Shown: positions 52,518 through 62,338 of the stretch, piece by piece
Layout: every line of letters begins with the position of its first letter
Position numbering within the stretch: position 1 is the stretch's first letter
Assembly (NCBI RefSeq): GCF_030373245.1
Contig: NZ_JAUCZF010000006.1
Coordinates: 124,001-188,000, forward strand
DNA from: Hydrogenophaga sp.
GTDB lineage: Bacteria; Pseudomonadota; Gammaproteobacteria; Burkholderiales; Burkholderiaceae_C
DNA: 64,000 bases
Direction of reading: 5' to 3'
Notes under the pieces: model-generated
The model's database searches: none
Told to the model about the DNA's origin: nothing
The model's input: only the letters and a program-made list of their open reading frames with translations
Made by a program: the position numbers and the translations under genes

Positions 52518-54790
52518 CGGAGCACGCCCAGCGTGCGGGGCATCACCTTCAGGGTCTTGCCATCAGAGAACTTCACGTCGATGGGGGTGCTGCCGGCGTT
52601 GTAGGCCAGGTGGGTGGTGCCCCCGTCAGGACGCTTGAACACGCTGTAGAGCGGTGTGTTGGCCGTCACCCCGAAATGTGGTGTGCCCATCTCTTTGAGG
52701 CTCAACATGAAGTGCAACGCATGCGTGCGCGAGTCCCCTGCGTTGACCGATCCCCATCGATCCCAGGTCTTCAGAGCCTCATCAGGATCGACCAGGGCGA
52801 GGTACTTGGAGAAGATGTCGTGCCAAATGTCCCTGGGCGGCGGGTTCCTCGGCCGCTTGCCATGCTCTTCATATACCTTCATTTCGGCCTGCAGCGCATC
52901 GAGGTTCTTTCTGACGAACTTCGGGTCGGTGGCCAGATACAGGTGGGCGGTCGTGATGGGCAACAGGTTGATGCCCGTGATCTGCCGAGGCTCATCGGTC
53001 CACCAGGTGTTGTGCATGTATTGACCACCAAACACGAGGCTGACGTCGGCATTTTTGTACTCGGGCGCGAACACCAGCCCGTGGATATTGAACCAATAGT
53101 GGTTGATCGCCTGGATCTCGGTGGTGCGAAGGAAGATGCCGAGGTCGCGCAGCGCCTTGTCGCCCGTGATTTCACCCCAGAGAATCAGACTCGACCAGGC
53201 GTTGATGGCCTCAGACGACGATTCGTTGTTGTTGCCGAACTCCCCCACACCGATGCCATTGGCCCAGGAGTGCCCTTCGTAGGCGTCGTAGGTGCGCAGG
53301 AAGGGCGCTTCAGCCTTTCCACGCTCGGTGGTGGCAATGTCCGAAATCAGCAACTCAATCATTCCGCCCCACTGGTCTTTGGCAATCCAGGACGGATCGC
53401 GCAATGCAATCTCGGCCGCTGTGCGGATCCAGTAGCCGTACCAGAAATGCCGGTCGTTGAGTTCGGTCACGGCAAAGAACTCGTCCGGATAGATGGCCGT
53501 GTTGCCGATCGATTTGTTTACGTGCACATAGTTCTTGCTGCCGCTGCCATCTAGCCACTCTTCGGCACGCTTCTTCACCATCGCCAGCAACCGATCGCGC
53601 CCTGCGAGATCGCCCTGCTGCTCGAAGACGTCGGCCAATTTCATTGTGCGCTGCAGTCCCAGGCCCTGCCAGTAGGCGCTTTGGCCGACCTGCAGCATCT
53701 CGCGCCGAGCATCGCGCAGGTCGCGTGACATCACCTCTTGCAGTTCTGACTGGCGCGGCGAGTCCTTGATGCCGGGCCAGTACGGCACAAATCCGTTGTG
53801 GGTGTACGTGGTCTTGAACTGTGGTGCAGCGAGCAAACGCAGTTGGCCGCGCACGGTGTCGAAGGCTGGACCCAGCTTGCCTTCGACCGAGGCGTTTTGG
53901 AACCAGTGGTGCGGGTACAGACCCAACAGAGGTCCGTTGTCGGGCCCTTCCATGGCCTTGGTGGCGGCCTTGAATGTGGTCTCGACCGTGCTCGCGGCTT
54001 CGTCGTAGCGCCATTCCACCCTGGTCTGCTGTACGAAGGCATAGGCATGCCGGGTGAACAGCGCCAGTGTTTCAGCCTTGTCGTCAGGAAGTGCAGCGGC
54101 GGACAAATAGCCCTTGCCTTCGGGCAGGCGAGCGTTCCATTCCGTGGCCGACACCTGCTCCCATCGCACCCCTGTGGGTGCGAACATGGCATAGGTTTTT
54201 CCGCCGACCTTCAGCGCGAGCACACGCGCATCCGATCCGGTATGCAGGCGCTCGCCCGCCACTGGCAGACGCAAGCGCACATCGCCTCGGCTGACCAGAA
54301 TCGGAACAATCGGGCTGCCGCGGACGACCGTCACCCGCATGTCATCTGCACCGCGAGCCATCGTGATGTCAATCGACCAGTCGTCGGCCTTGGCCAGTTT
54401 AGCGGCTCCGGGTTCGAACGCCAGCGGCGAAATCACCAGCGGATCTTTGTGCGGGTAGCGAATTTCGACGTCGCGTCGCCACGTAGGCACCACCTCTTTG
54501 ACTGGCAGCGCGAACTCCAGCCCCGCAGGCGTCGTCTTCACGGTGATCGGTTGCACGAAGATCGCTTCGGGCTTGGCCGCAAACAGCAGCGTGGAGTACC
54601 ACTGGTTGGTTTGAGCGGCGGTCTTCAACAGCGCATCGGTGCGCCCGGGTGCTGCAGGCAAGGGTTTGTCGCTGCCCTTGGGCGCCAGAAAGTAGGTGCC
54701 GGCACCGAGTTTGACCGGCTGCGCGAGGGCTGCGCCGTTGCCAGCAAAAGCCAACACCAAAGCACATTGGCAAACGTGGAGAAATCTCAT
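52514..54790 (-). CDS. GH81 endo-beta-1,3-glucanase
   Basis: A 758-residue secreted family 81 beta-1,3-glucanase. The signal peptide ends in NGAALAQ. The N-terminal beta-sandwich (about 25-280) is followed by the helical catalytic domain with RHFWYGYWIRTAAEIAL, SWANGIGVGEFGNNNESSSE (catalytic Glu region) and YMHNTWWTDEPRQITGINLL. The start at 54790 is set by the signal peptide and AAAGGA upstream. First gene of a coupled pair with GH16; LacI-type operator 4 lies 48 nt upstream. It would attack long beta-1,3-glucan chains outside the inner membrane. Confidence 0.92.
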   Translation of the reverse strand: MRFLHVCQCALVLAFAGNGAALAQPVKLGAGTYFLAPKGSDKPLPAAPGRTDALLKTAAQTNQWYSTLLFAAKPEAIFVQPITVKTTPAGLEFALPVKEVVPTWRRDVEIRYPHKDPLVISPLAFEPGAAKLAKADDWSIDITMARGADDMRVTVVRGSPIVPILVSRGDVRLRLPVAGERLHTGSDARVLALKVGGKTYAMFAPTGVRWEQVSATEWNARLPEGKGYLSAAALPDDKAETLALFTRHAYAFVQQTRVEWRYDEAASTVETTFKAATKAMEGPDNGPLLGLYPHHWFQNASVEGKLGPAFDTVRGQLRLLAAPQFKTTYTHNGFVPYWPGIKDSPRQSELQEVMSRDLRDARREMLQVGQSAYWQGLGLQRTMKLADVFEQQGDLAGRDRLLAMVKKRAEEWLDGSGSKNYVHVNKSIGNTAIYPDEFFAVTELNDRHFWYGYWIRTAAEIALRDPSWIAKDQWGGMIELLISDIATTERGKAEAPFLRTYDAYEGHSWANGIGVGEFGNNNESSSEAINAWSSLILWGEITGDKALRDLGIFLRTTEIQAINHYWFNIHGLVFAPEYKNADVSLVFGGQYMHNTWWTDEPRQITGINLLPITTAHLYLATDPKFVRKNLDALQAEMKVYEEHGKRPRNPPPRDIWHDIFSKYLALVDPDEALKTWDRWGSVNAGDSRTHALHFMLSLKEMGTPHFGVTANTPLYSVFKRPDGGTTHLAYNAGSTPIDVKFSDGKTLKVMPRTLGVLR

Positions 54791-54837
54791 GTCAGCGTCC
54801 TTTGATTCATTCGAAAACGGCCATCGAGAAATCATAG

Positions 54838-54851
54838 TGAAAGCGCTTTCA
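54838..54851. promoter_or_regulatory. LacI-type operator 4
   Basis: TGAAAGCGCTTTCA, a perfect palindrome 48 nt upstream of the GH81 start. Confidence 0.8.
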
Positions 54852-55161
54852 TATTGCACGCTGAGGATTTCCCCTAATGGTTTACCCCCGCCGAAAGAGA
54901 TGAAGAGTCGTCAGAGGTAAAACCACTCTGAGCGCAAGGTTTGAGACTGAGACAGGGACGGCTGACATCCCCCTGCCGCGCGACAGCACCTCATAAGGGG
55001 GCTGCGGGTGTTATTTGAATGGCTCATGGCCACTTGCTTGGCGTGCGCAACGTGACGCAACGCTCGAACGGTTCAGCGCTAGGGTAAATACGGGTGCCGC
55101 TGTTTCAGCGTGTAAATATCATGGTGAAAGCGCTTTCAAATTTACCGAGACAAACACCGCC
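54852..55161. other. Divergent GH81/porin control region
   Basis: A 371-nt divergent spacer holds operators 4 and 5, 287 bp apart centre to centre, enough for looping. No gene is seen. Confidence 0.6.
55125..55138. promoter_or_regulatory. LacI-type operator 5
   Basis: TGAAAGCGCTTTCA, a perfect palindrome ending 23 nt before the porin start. Confidence 0.8.
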
Positions 55162-56523
55162 ATGAGCCAAGCCAACGCCTCGCCTGATCTGCGACCTGGA
55201 ATACGAAGCGCACGCCTTCGCGAAACGCCGCGCTGGGTGCGATATGGCACCGCCCTGCTCGCACTGGCGGCCTCGATGCCCGCGCAGGCGATCGAATTTG
55301 GTCCCGACGGCATGTTCAGCATCAATGGCTTTGGTGAGGCCACGGCGACGGTGGGCAACAACCAGTGCCCGGACGAGGGCTGCCAGCTCAGTCCGGAGAC
55401 CGATCGCCAACGCATCTGGGCCGACGCGGTCGTGCCCGGCCGCAAGCTCTCCACCGAAGTCACCGGCTTCACGCAGTTCCAGCTGTGGCTGGGCGCCAAG
55501 TACGACCTGGGCGGCGGCTTCCGACTCAAGGGCACGCTGAGCCAGAACTGGCGCGACTTCAGCATCGACACGCCGGGTTTCGTGCGCGAACGCAACGTGG
55601 CGCTCAGCCACGAGGATTACGGCACGCTCACAGTGGGCGAAACGGTCTCGCGCACCTGGCAGTTCGCCGACTTTCCGTTCGGCTCCAACCTGGGCCTGTC
55701 GTCCGCATGGGCCGGCACAGGCGCTGGCTACCGCAACCTGCGACGCGCCATTCGCTACACATCGCGTGTGCTGGACGTGGCGGAAGGCGACATGGTGCTG
55801 GAGGCGACCTACGACCGCGGCTCCGATGACTTCAAGATCAACAAGCCCCGATTCTTCGAACTGTGGACCCACTACGGCAAGGGCGATCTGTCGGTCGACG
55901 CCATGTACCAGGACACACGCAACGGCTCCCCGTCAGCGTTTGGTGCGGCCGGCTTTTATGCGCCCTTCTACGACCCGGCGGGCGACAGCCGGCTCGGCGG
56001 CTCCGGCCAGAGCGTGGCGCTGCTGCAGGCCATCTACCAGTACAGCCCGAAGATCGAACTGTCCGGTGCGGTGCGGCGCAACAAATGGAGTGGCGCTTAC
56101 GCGGTGGTCGCGCTCGACGGGCCACCCGCCCAGTTCAATTTTCCGTTCAACGTCAACTGGGGCGGCACGCTCAATGGGGTTGCGAACCCGGGCTATCCGG
56201 CCCGCTCGACCGACTTCGCCCTGGGTGCCCGCTACCGAATGGACAAGTGGACCTTCTCGACCGGCCTGGTCTACATCGGCAAGGCCAGCACCAGCAACCC
56301 CAGCGAGCGCGGCCAGAGCAATTCGGCATTGGTCAACACCATTGGTGCAACCTACAACTACGGCAACGGCTGGGAAGCCTCGGCATTCGCCGGCATGGTG
56401 CACTACCGCCTGAAAGGTCTGTCGCCTCTCGGTATGCCGTCAAACGCCACCATCAACGCCGTCGACTCGCGCGTCACCAAGGCCGGCAACTGGTTCGGCG
56501 TTGGCATCAAGTACAACTTCTGA
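55162..56523 (+). CDS. Outer-membrane porin for oligosaccharides
   Basis: A 453-residue outer-membrane beta-barrel. An N-terminal extension precedes the signal peptide (LLALAASMPAQA). The mature protein begins with the porin-like IEFGPDGMFSINGFGEATAT, contains alternating aromatic and polar strands, and ends in GVGIKYNF with the C-terminal Phe. It resembles DUF1302/OprD-like or gram-negative porins more than TonB-dependent receptors (no plug domain, too short). First in an operon with GH17 (11-nt gap). Controlled by LacI-type operators; it probably admits laminari-oligosaccharides. Confidence 0.75.
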   Translation: MSQANASPDLRPGIRSARLRETPRWVRYGTALLALAASMPAQAIEFGPDGMFSINGFGEATATVGNNQCPDEGCQLSPETDRQRIWADAVVPGRKLSTEVTGFTQFQLWLGAKYDLGGGFRLKGTLSQNWRDFSIDTPGFVRERNVALSHEDYGTLTVGETVSRTWQFADFPFGSNLGLSSAWAGTGAGYRNLRRAIRYTSRVLDVAEGDMVLEATYDRGSDDFKINKPRFFELWTHYGKGDLSVDAMYQDTRNGSPSAFGAAGFYAPFYDPAGDSRLGGSGQSVALLQAIYQYSPKIELSGAVRRNKWSGAYAVVALDGPPAQFNFPFNVNWGGTLNGVANPGYPARSTDFALGARYRMDKWTFSTGLVYIGKASTSNPSERGQSNSALVNTIGATYNYGNGWEASAFAGMVHYRLKGLSPLGMPSNATINAVDSRVTKAGNWFGVGIKYNF

Positions 56524-56534
56524 GGCGAAATCCG

Positions 56535-58325
56535 ATGAGAGCCCCCACCATGACGTCTCCTGCCCACTCCACTCAGTCCGTGTTTTCCTTGCGCCGCCTT
56601 CGCGTGGGCATTGCCGCGCTCATGACGGCCGCGCTGACCGCCTGCGGCGGTGGCGGCGAAATCGGGGTGGACCCGCCGTCCACCGCCGTCTTCGTCACGA
56701 ACCCGCGCGCCCTGCCCGCCGAATATTTCGCGCGGCAGGCGGTGGCCTATGGCCCCTACCGCGACAACCTGGGCCCAAGAAGCCCCGCCAGCGTGGTCAC
56801 GTCCGCCAATATCGAGCAAGACATGAGGTTGCTGGAGGCCGGCAATTTCCGGCTGGTCCGCATCTTTGACAGCGGCGACAAGGTGGCGCGGCAAACACTG
56901 GACGTCATCGTCGACAACGGACTCGACATCAAGATACAGCTCGGCGCCTTCATGGGAGGGTTCAGATTTGAACTCAACCCCGTCCGGGTTCAGGAAATCC
57001 AAGACGCCAACATGGCCGAGCTCGAACGGGCCATCGCACTGGCCAACGATCCGAAGTACCGCGATGTGATCCTCGCGGTCAGCGTCGGCAACGAAAACAT
57101 CGTGGACTTCTCGGCCGACCGCAACACCCCCGAGGTGATGGCGGGCTACATCAAATACGTGCGCGACCGCATCACCCAGCCAGTGACCACCGACGACAAC
57201 TTCCAGGTCTTCAGCAACCCGCTGCCCCAGGTCGTGGTGAACGAGATCGACTTCGTGGCCATTCACGCCTATCCAGCCATTGACACCGAGTTCCCCACCA
57301 GCCCGCTGTACTGGGACTGGAAACAGCTGAGCGTGCCCGAGGGCCCCGCGCGAGCGACCGCCATGATGGACGCCAGCATCGTCGAACTGAAGAAACAGTA
57401 CCAAGCCAGTCGAGATGCGCTCAACAGCGTGGGCCTGAGCCAGATGCCGATCGCCATCACAGAAACCGGCTGGAAGGCCCGCATCACGGGCGACCAGGCC
57501 TTCCGCGCCCACCCGGTGAACCAGAAGATGTATTACGACCGCCTGGAGCAATGGCGCCAGGAAAGCCTCATGAGCGGGAATGGTCCCGTCAACATCTTCT
57601 ACTTCGAGGCATTTGACGAGCCCTGGAAGCAAAACGACGACGGCTGGGGCCTGTTCAACGTGCAGCGGCAACCTCGCTACGTGGTTCAGAACCTCTACCC
57701 CAGCCTTCAGCCGGAAAATGCCGCCCTGACCGACGCCGACGCGGTGTACTTCATCCCCCCGGTCATCACGGCGCCTTTCGCAGGCAACGCCTTCACCTTG
57801 TATTCCGATGCCCCGGGTACCGCTCTGGTGACCGGCTACAACCTTGACGCATTCGGTGGCAACACCGCATCCAGGAGCGTAGACCGAACCTCGTTCGCAC
57901 CAGATGGCGGCAGCGAGAGTCTGCGAATCACCCCCAGTCCGGCCGACTACGGTTGGGGATTGCTCTACAACCCGCAAGTGGCCCGCACCACCCAGAACCT
58001 GGCGGCCTTCGCCACAGTCAATGCGTGGATCAACACGACTTACCCGGGCAGGATCGAAATCGGCGTGTCCACGCTGGATGTCGATGGCAATGGACAGGAA
58101 GCCTTTGTCCAGATTGGCAACGGTGAGTATGGCTACTGCAACACCGGCGCATGGTGTCGCGTGTCGATTCCGCTGAGTGCGTTCAGGGCCAAAAACGCCA
58201 AGATCGATTTCCGACTGGTGCTAAATCCCTTCTACATCGCGGACCGCTACAGCTTCACCGGCAAACCGCTGAATTCCGGGATCACGACACCGATCAACAT
58301 CGACGGTATCGGCTGGTCGCGCTGA
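56535..58325 (+). CDS. GH17-like beta-1,3-glucanase lipoprotein
   Basis: A 596-residue protein. The lipobox AALTACGGGG near residue 37 is followed by a GH17-like TIM barrel (about 55-390), with the acid/base Glu in AVSVGNENIVDF, the nucleophile Glu in IAITETGWKAR and EAFDEPWKQNDDGWGL near its end. A C-terminal beta-sandwich (about 410-596; YCNTGAWCRVSIPLSAF) is probably a carbohydrate-binding module. It would release laminari-oligosaccharides at the envelope. ATG 56535 has GAGG upstream; ATG 56550 is an alternative. Second gene of the porin operon, ended by a strong terminator. Confidence 0.88.
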   Translation: MRAPTMTSPAHSTQSVFSLRRLRVGIAALMTAALTACGGGGEIGVDPPSTAVFVTNPRALPAEYFARQAVAYGPYRDNLGPRSPASVVTSANIEQDMRLLEAGNFRLVRIFDSGDKVARQTLDVIVDNGLDIKIQLGAFMGGFRFELNPVRVQEIQDANMAELERAIALANDPKYRDVILAVSVGNENIVDFSADRNTPEVMAGYIKYVRDRITQPVTTDDNFQVFSNPLPQVVVNEIDFVAIHAYPAIDTEFPTSPLYWDWKQLSVPEGPARATAMMDASIVELKKQYQASRDALNSVGLSQMPIAITETGWKARITGDQAFRAHPVNQKMYYDRLEQWRQESLMSGNGPVNIFYFEAFDEPWKQNDDGWGLFNVQRQPRYVVQNLYPSLQPENAALTDADAVYFIPPVITAPFAGNAFTLYSDAPGTALVTGYNLDAFGGNTASRSVDRTSFAPDGGSESLRITPSPADYGWGLLYNPQVARTTQNLAAFATVNAWINTTYPGRIEIGVSTLDVDGNGQEAFVQIGNGEYGYCNTGAWCRVSIPLSAFRAKNAKIDFRLVLNPFYIADRYSFTGKPLNSGITTPINIDGIGWSR

Positions 58326-58339
58326 TTTCACATCACCCG

Positions 58340-58378
58340 CCTGGCCCCGGTGGACAATACCAGGGCCAGGCTTTTTTT
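58340..58378 (+). terminator. Rho-independent terminator of porin-GH17 operon
   Basis: Stem CCTGGCCC / GGGCCAGG with an inner GGT/ACC extension and seven T residues. GH30 downstream therefore needs its own promoter. Confidence 0.9.
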
Positions 58379-58454
58379 GATTGTCCGGAACCCCGCTTGG
58401 CCGCGGACCCGCTGACCGCCGCGTTTTGACGATTCCCTTTTTTCGCCCACCACC

Positions 58455-59783
58455 ATGCGTTCCTTTGTGACCGCTCACGGCACCGAGCTGCGGCTGACGC
58501 AGACGGGGCTGCTTCCCCCCTCCGACGACATGGGACCGCCCGCCTCGCTCTGGATCGATCCCGAGCGCAGTTTCCAGACCATGGAAGGCTTTGGCGGCGC
58601 CTTCACCGAAGCCGCCGCCCATAGCTGGCTGAAGCTGAGCGAGCTGCAACGCGAAGCGGTTCTGAAAGCTTACTTTGATCCAGTGGAAGGGCATGGCTAC
58701 AGCTTCTGCCGCGTGCACATGAACAGCTGCGATTTTTCGCTGGGCAACTATGCCCATGCGGCCACCCCCGGTGACGTGGCCCTGAGCGACTTCAGCATCG
58801 AACGCGATGAACTGGCGCTGCTTCCCTTCATCATCGCGGCCCAGCGCGTGGCGGGAAAGCCGCTCAAACTCCTGGCTTCGCCCTGGAGTCCACCGGCGTG
58901 GATGAAGAGCCATGGACAGATGAACCACGGAGGTCATCTGTTGCCCCAGTACCGCGATGCCTGGGCGCGTTGCTACGTGCGCTTCATCCAGGCGTATGCC
59001 GAGCTCGGGGTGCCGATCTGGGGCGTGTCGGTGCAGAACGAGCCGATGGCGGTGCAACGCTGGGACTCGTGCATTTACACAGCCGAAGAGGAGCGCGATT
59101 TCGTGCGCGACCACCTGGGCCCACAGCTGGAAGCAGCAGGCTTAGGTCATGTGAAGATCATCATCTGGGACCACAACCGAGACCTGATGGTGGAGCGGGC
59201 GGGCACCGTCTATGCGGACTCGGCTGCGGCGAAATACGTCTGGGGAACCGGCTTCCATTGGTACGGCGAAGACCATTTCGACCATGTGCAGCTGGTGCAC
59301 GACGCCTGGCCTGACAAGCAGCTCTTGTTCACCGAAGGTTGCCAGGAAGGGGGTCCGCACCATGGCAGCTGGGACCTGGGCGAACGGTACGCAAGATCCA
59401 TGATCAATGACATCAACCGGTGGACCGTGGGCTGGATTGACTGGAATCTGCTGCTGGATCAGCAGGGAGGACCCAACCATGTGGGCAATTTCTGCAGCGC
59501 ACCCATCTTGGTCCGTACCGACCATGACAGCTTCGATCTGCAGAGCTCGTATCACTACATCGGGCATTTCGCCCGCTTCGTGCAGTCTGGTGCACGGCGC
59601 ATTCTCTGCGCATCGACCAGGGAGGCGCTCGAAGCAACCGCTTTCGTGAACCCCGATGGCAGCGTGGTGGTCGTGGCCATGAACCGGACCGAACAACCGC
59701 TGCCGTTCTCACTGAACGCCAGGAGCGTCAGCCACCAGGCGGCTCTGCCGCCGCGGTCGATCGCGACCCTGCTGCTCCCTTAG
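58455..59783 (+). CDS. GH30 beta-glucanase (glucosylceramidase family)
   Basis: A 442-residue family 30 glycoside hydrolase without a signal peptide, so probably cytoplasmic. The catalytic acid/base Glu is in GVSVQNEPMAVQRWDS and the nucleophile in LLFTEGCQEGG. The barrel begins near MEGFGGAFTEAAAHSW and a small beta domain closes the C-terminus. GH30_1/GH30_3 enzymes cut beta-1,6 or beta-1,3 glucosyl links and appear in laminarin loci for the beta-1,6 branches (family knowledge). No LacI-type operator is visible in its upstream region. Confidence 0.88.
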   Translation: MRSFVTAHGTELRLTQTGLLPPSDDMGPPASLWIDPERSFQTMEGFGGAFTEAAAHSWLKLSELQREAVLKAYFDPVEGHGYSFCRVHMNSCDFSLGNYAHAATPGDVALSDFSIERDELALLPFIIAAQRVAGKPLKLLASPWSPPAWMKSHGQMNHGGHLLPQYRDAWARCYVRFIQAYAELGVPIWGVSVQNEPMAVQRWDSCIYTAEEERDFVRDHLGPQLEAAGLGHVKIIIWDHNRDLMVERAGTVYADSAAAKYVWGTGFHWYGEDHFDHVQLVHDAWPDKQLLFTEGCQEGGPHHGSWDLGERYARSMINDINRWTVGWIDWNLLLDQQGGPNHVGNFCSAPILVRTDHDSFDLQSSYHYIGHFARFVQSGARRILCASTREALEATAFVNPDGSVVVVAMNRTEQPLPFSLNARSVSHQAALPPRSIATLLLP

Positions 59784-59904
59784 CCCTGCGAGCCGTCCGA
59801 CACGCTCAGCGCGCGCGGGCAAGCGTCCGCATCATGTGTCCCGGCCAGCGACTTGGGGGCGTGCAGCTTGAAGCGCTGTCACGCCACCTCCACACGCATG
59901 TGCC

Positions 59905-62262
59905 TCAAACGCCGTACTTGGGGCGCTCGTCTTTGTCCCACAGCCCCCAGCTTGTGCCCACTTCACCTTCTTGTTGCAGCTTCCATGGCTCGTCGAATGA
60001 AGAGAAGTGGTAAAGCCTGACCCCCTCGCGTCGGGCCCACTGCTGCACGTCGACAAAGTAACGCATGGCGTTCTCCGGCGAAGGTACGGCCTGAGCTACG
60101 GGCTGGCCCAGACCAGGCCAGCCGGTCTCCGTGACGATGACGAGTTTCTCGCCGCCGGCGGCCTGCACCAGGCCATGCATGCGCTTGAGGTACTGCGGCG
60201 CCAGGGCCACGTCGGTGCCTTCCCAAAACGGGTAACAGTTGGGCAGCAGCACGTCGCATGCTGCTGTGAGAGCCGGGCGCTCCAGGAATTGGTAGTAGGC
60301 ATCCACACACCCCACCGGCAGGTCCACTGGGAGCGCTGCCCGGACCCGCTGGATGTAGACCAGCAGTTCGGCTTCGGGAATCTCCCCGCGCAGCAGCACC
60401 TCGTTGCCCACCACGGCGATGTCGACCAGCCCGGCCTCGGCCAGGGTCAGCAGTCCGCTCAGCTCGCGCTCGTTGCGGTCCCGATCCTGGCTGATCCAGG
60501 CACCCACCATCGTCTTCATCCCGCGCTGGCGGGCCAGCCGGGGGATCATTTCGTGGCCCTCGGTGCAGGCAAAGGAGCGCACCCAGCGCGTGTGGGGCGC
60601 GATGAGGTCCAGGCGACGTCGCACCTGCGCCTCGGTCAACTGGTCGCCCGCGCCCTGGCCTTGCATGTAGGCACTGAAGCACAGGCCGTACACACCGCCG
60701 CGCAGTTGCTCGGCATACAGCGCCTGAATGTCGGCTGCGGACTTGCTGGCCAGTGGCGAGCGCTCCATGGCCGGCAGCAGCAGGCCATGCTCCTCCAGCC
60801 ACGGCCGTGCACCCGAGCCCTGGGACGACGAGGCGGAGGCGCGCCGCTTCCGGCGCTCGATCTCGGCGTGCACCTCGGTGGCGCGCTTCTCGTCCAGATC
60901 GTAGTCGCGCATGATCCACATGGCCAGCATCGTGCCCAGGATGGGCACGCCGGAATAGAACAGGCGCAGGCCGTCCACCGCACCGGCAGGCTGCGCGGCT
61001 GCTCCCGGCGTGAAGGCGACCAACGCCATGATGCCGCCGCTGAGCAGGCCGGCGATGGCGAAGCCGAACTTCACCATCCACCAGTAGATGGCGCCGAAGA
61101 TGCCCTCGCGCCGCTTGCCGGTGGCCAGTTCGTCAAGGTCGCAGACATCGGCCGTCATCGACATCATCAGCGTGAACAGGCCGCCGATGCCGAAAGAGAA
61201 GAACGGCAGCGCGAACATGAACATCCACGGCTTGCCCGGAATCATCAGGAACCACAGCAGTATGTACCCGATGAGCGAGATGCCCTGCGACACCATGAAG
61301 GCGTTCTTCTTGCCCATCTTCCTGGACATCCACGCCACGGTGGGGATCACTGCAAATGTGGTGATCAGCGCACCGATGCTGCCGAAGAGCGTGGGCCAAA
61401 TGCCGGCGGCCGCGGTGTCGCCGTTGAACAGGTGGTAGACGACGATGAAGAACGAGAACGCCGCCACCGTATTGAAGGCGTTGAAGATCAGGAAGGTCGC
61501 GTAGCACAGCTTGCGGAACGGGACCGAGCCGAAGGCCTCCTTGAAGCCGATGAGGATCTCCTTCATGCCGCCGCCGAAGTTGGCCCAGGTCAGCGGCACG
61601 AGATGCTCGTCGTCCTGAGTCGAGCGGCTGGGCAGGAAGATGGCCGGCACCATGGCCAGCAGCATGCAGACCACGCCGACCCAGACCGACAGCGTGCGGG
61701 TGGCGGAGTCGGCATTCTCGAACCAGCTGGGGTCGTACATCACCACCCAGAACCAGGGCGCGATCACCCAGGCCCACTGGCCGATCCACTGCGCCACGGC
61801 CATGATGCTGGTGCGCTCGTGGAAGTCGTCACTCATCTCGTAGCCCATCGCCACGTAGGGGATGCTGAACAGCGTCAGCCCCGCGTAGAAGACGATGGAC
61901 CAGGCCAGGAAGTAGTAGAAGTTGTAGTTGACCCCGTCGTCGCGGTAAAGCTGCCACATCGCCACGAAGGAGATGCCCATCACGATGGCACCGATGAAGA
62001 CGTACTGCTTGCGCCGGCCCCACTTGGAGCGCGTGTTGTCGGAGATGAAGCCCATGATCGGGTCGGTGACCGAATCGAAGACCCGCGGCAGGAAGAACAG
62101 GATGCCCCACATCCAGGGAGGAAAGCCCAGGTTCTGCACCAGCACCACCATGAAGATGCCCAGCGCCGCCGGGAACATCTGATTGGCGAGCATGCCCAGT
62201 CCGAAGGCGACCTTGTGCCCGAACGGGATCTTGTGGCCTGGGGTGGCTGCGGTTGGGGTCAT
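59905..62262 (-). CDS. GPH sugar:cation symporter fused to a GH17 domain
   Basis: A 785-residue fusion. Residues about 10-450 form a 12-helix GPH-family (MelB-like) symporter: FLPRVFDSVTDPIMGFISDN, then SKWGRRKQY, and ADVCDLDELATGKRREGIFG before the last helices. A charged linker (about 455-500; ERRKRRASASSSQ) leads to a GH17-like barrel (about 505-785) with GNEVLLRGEIPEAE (acid/base Glu) and VIVTETGWPGLG (nucleophile). Both termini of GPH carriers face the cytoplasm, so the hydrolase should sit at the inner mouth of the carrier and cut oligosaccharides on entry. Last gene of a minus-strand GH17 operon. Confidence 0.9.
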   Translation of the reverse strand: MTPTAATPGHKIPFGHKVAFGLGMLANQMFPAALGIFMVVLVQNLGFPPWMWGILFFLPRVFDSVTDPIMGFISDNTRSKWGRRKQYVFIGAIVMGISFVAMWQLYRDDGVNYNFYYFLAWSIVFYAGLTLFSIPYVAMGYEMSDDFHERTSIMAVAQWIGQWAWVIAPWFWVVMYDPSWFENADSATRTLSVWVGVVCMLLAMVPAIFLPSRSTQDDEHLVPLTWANFGGGMKEILIGFKEAFGSVPFRKLCYATFLIFNAFNTVAAFSFFIVVYHLFNGDTAAAGIWPTLFGSIGALITTFAVIPTVAWMSRKMGKKNAFMVSQGISLIGYILLWFLMIPGKPWMFMFALPFFSFGIGGLFTLMMSMTADVCDLDELATGKRREGIFGAIYWWMVKFGFAIAGLLSGGIMALVAFTPGAAAQPAGAVDGLRLFYSGVPILGTMLAMWIMRDYDLDEKRATEVHAEIERRKRRASASSSQGSGARPWLEEHGLLLPAMERSPLASKSAADIQALYAEQLRGGVYGLCFSAYMQGQGAGDQLTEAQVRRRLDLIAPHTRWVRSFACTEGHEMIPRLARQRGMKTMVGAWISQDRDRNERELSGLLTLAEAGLVDIAVVGNEVLLRGEIPEAELLVYIQRVRAALPVDLPVGCVDAYYQFLERPALTAACDVLLPNCYPFWEGTDVALAPQYLKRMHGLVQAAGGEKLVIVTETGWPGLGQPVAQAVPSPENAMRYFVDVQQWARREGVRLYHFSSFDEPWKLQQEGEVGTSWGLWDKDERPKYGV

Positions 62263-62338
62263 GGTGGACTTTCTGTGGTGAAGTGCACCGCCGGACCGGT
62301 CGTCCGGGCATGCAGGGAAAAGGCGTTGGTCTCTGCCG

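Noticed and set aside
55863..58325. GH17 frame open back to 55863 inside the porin gene
   Set aside because: The upstream part shadows the porin; the lipoprotein signal begins after ATG 56535.
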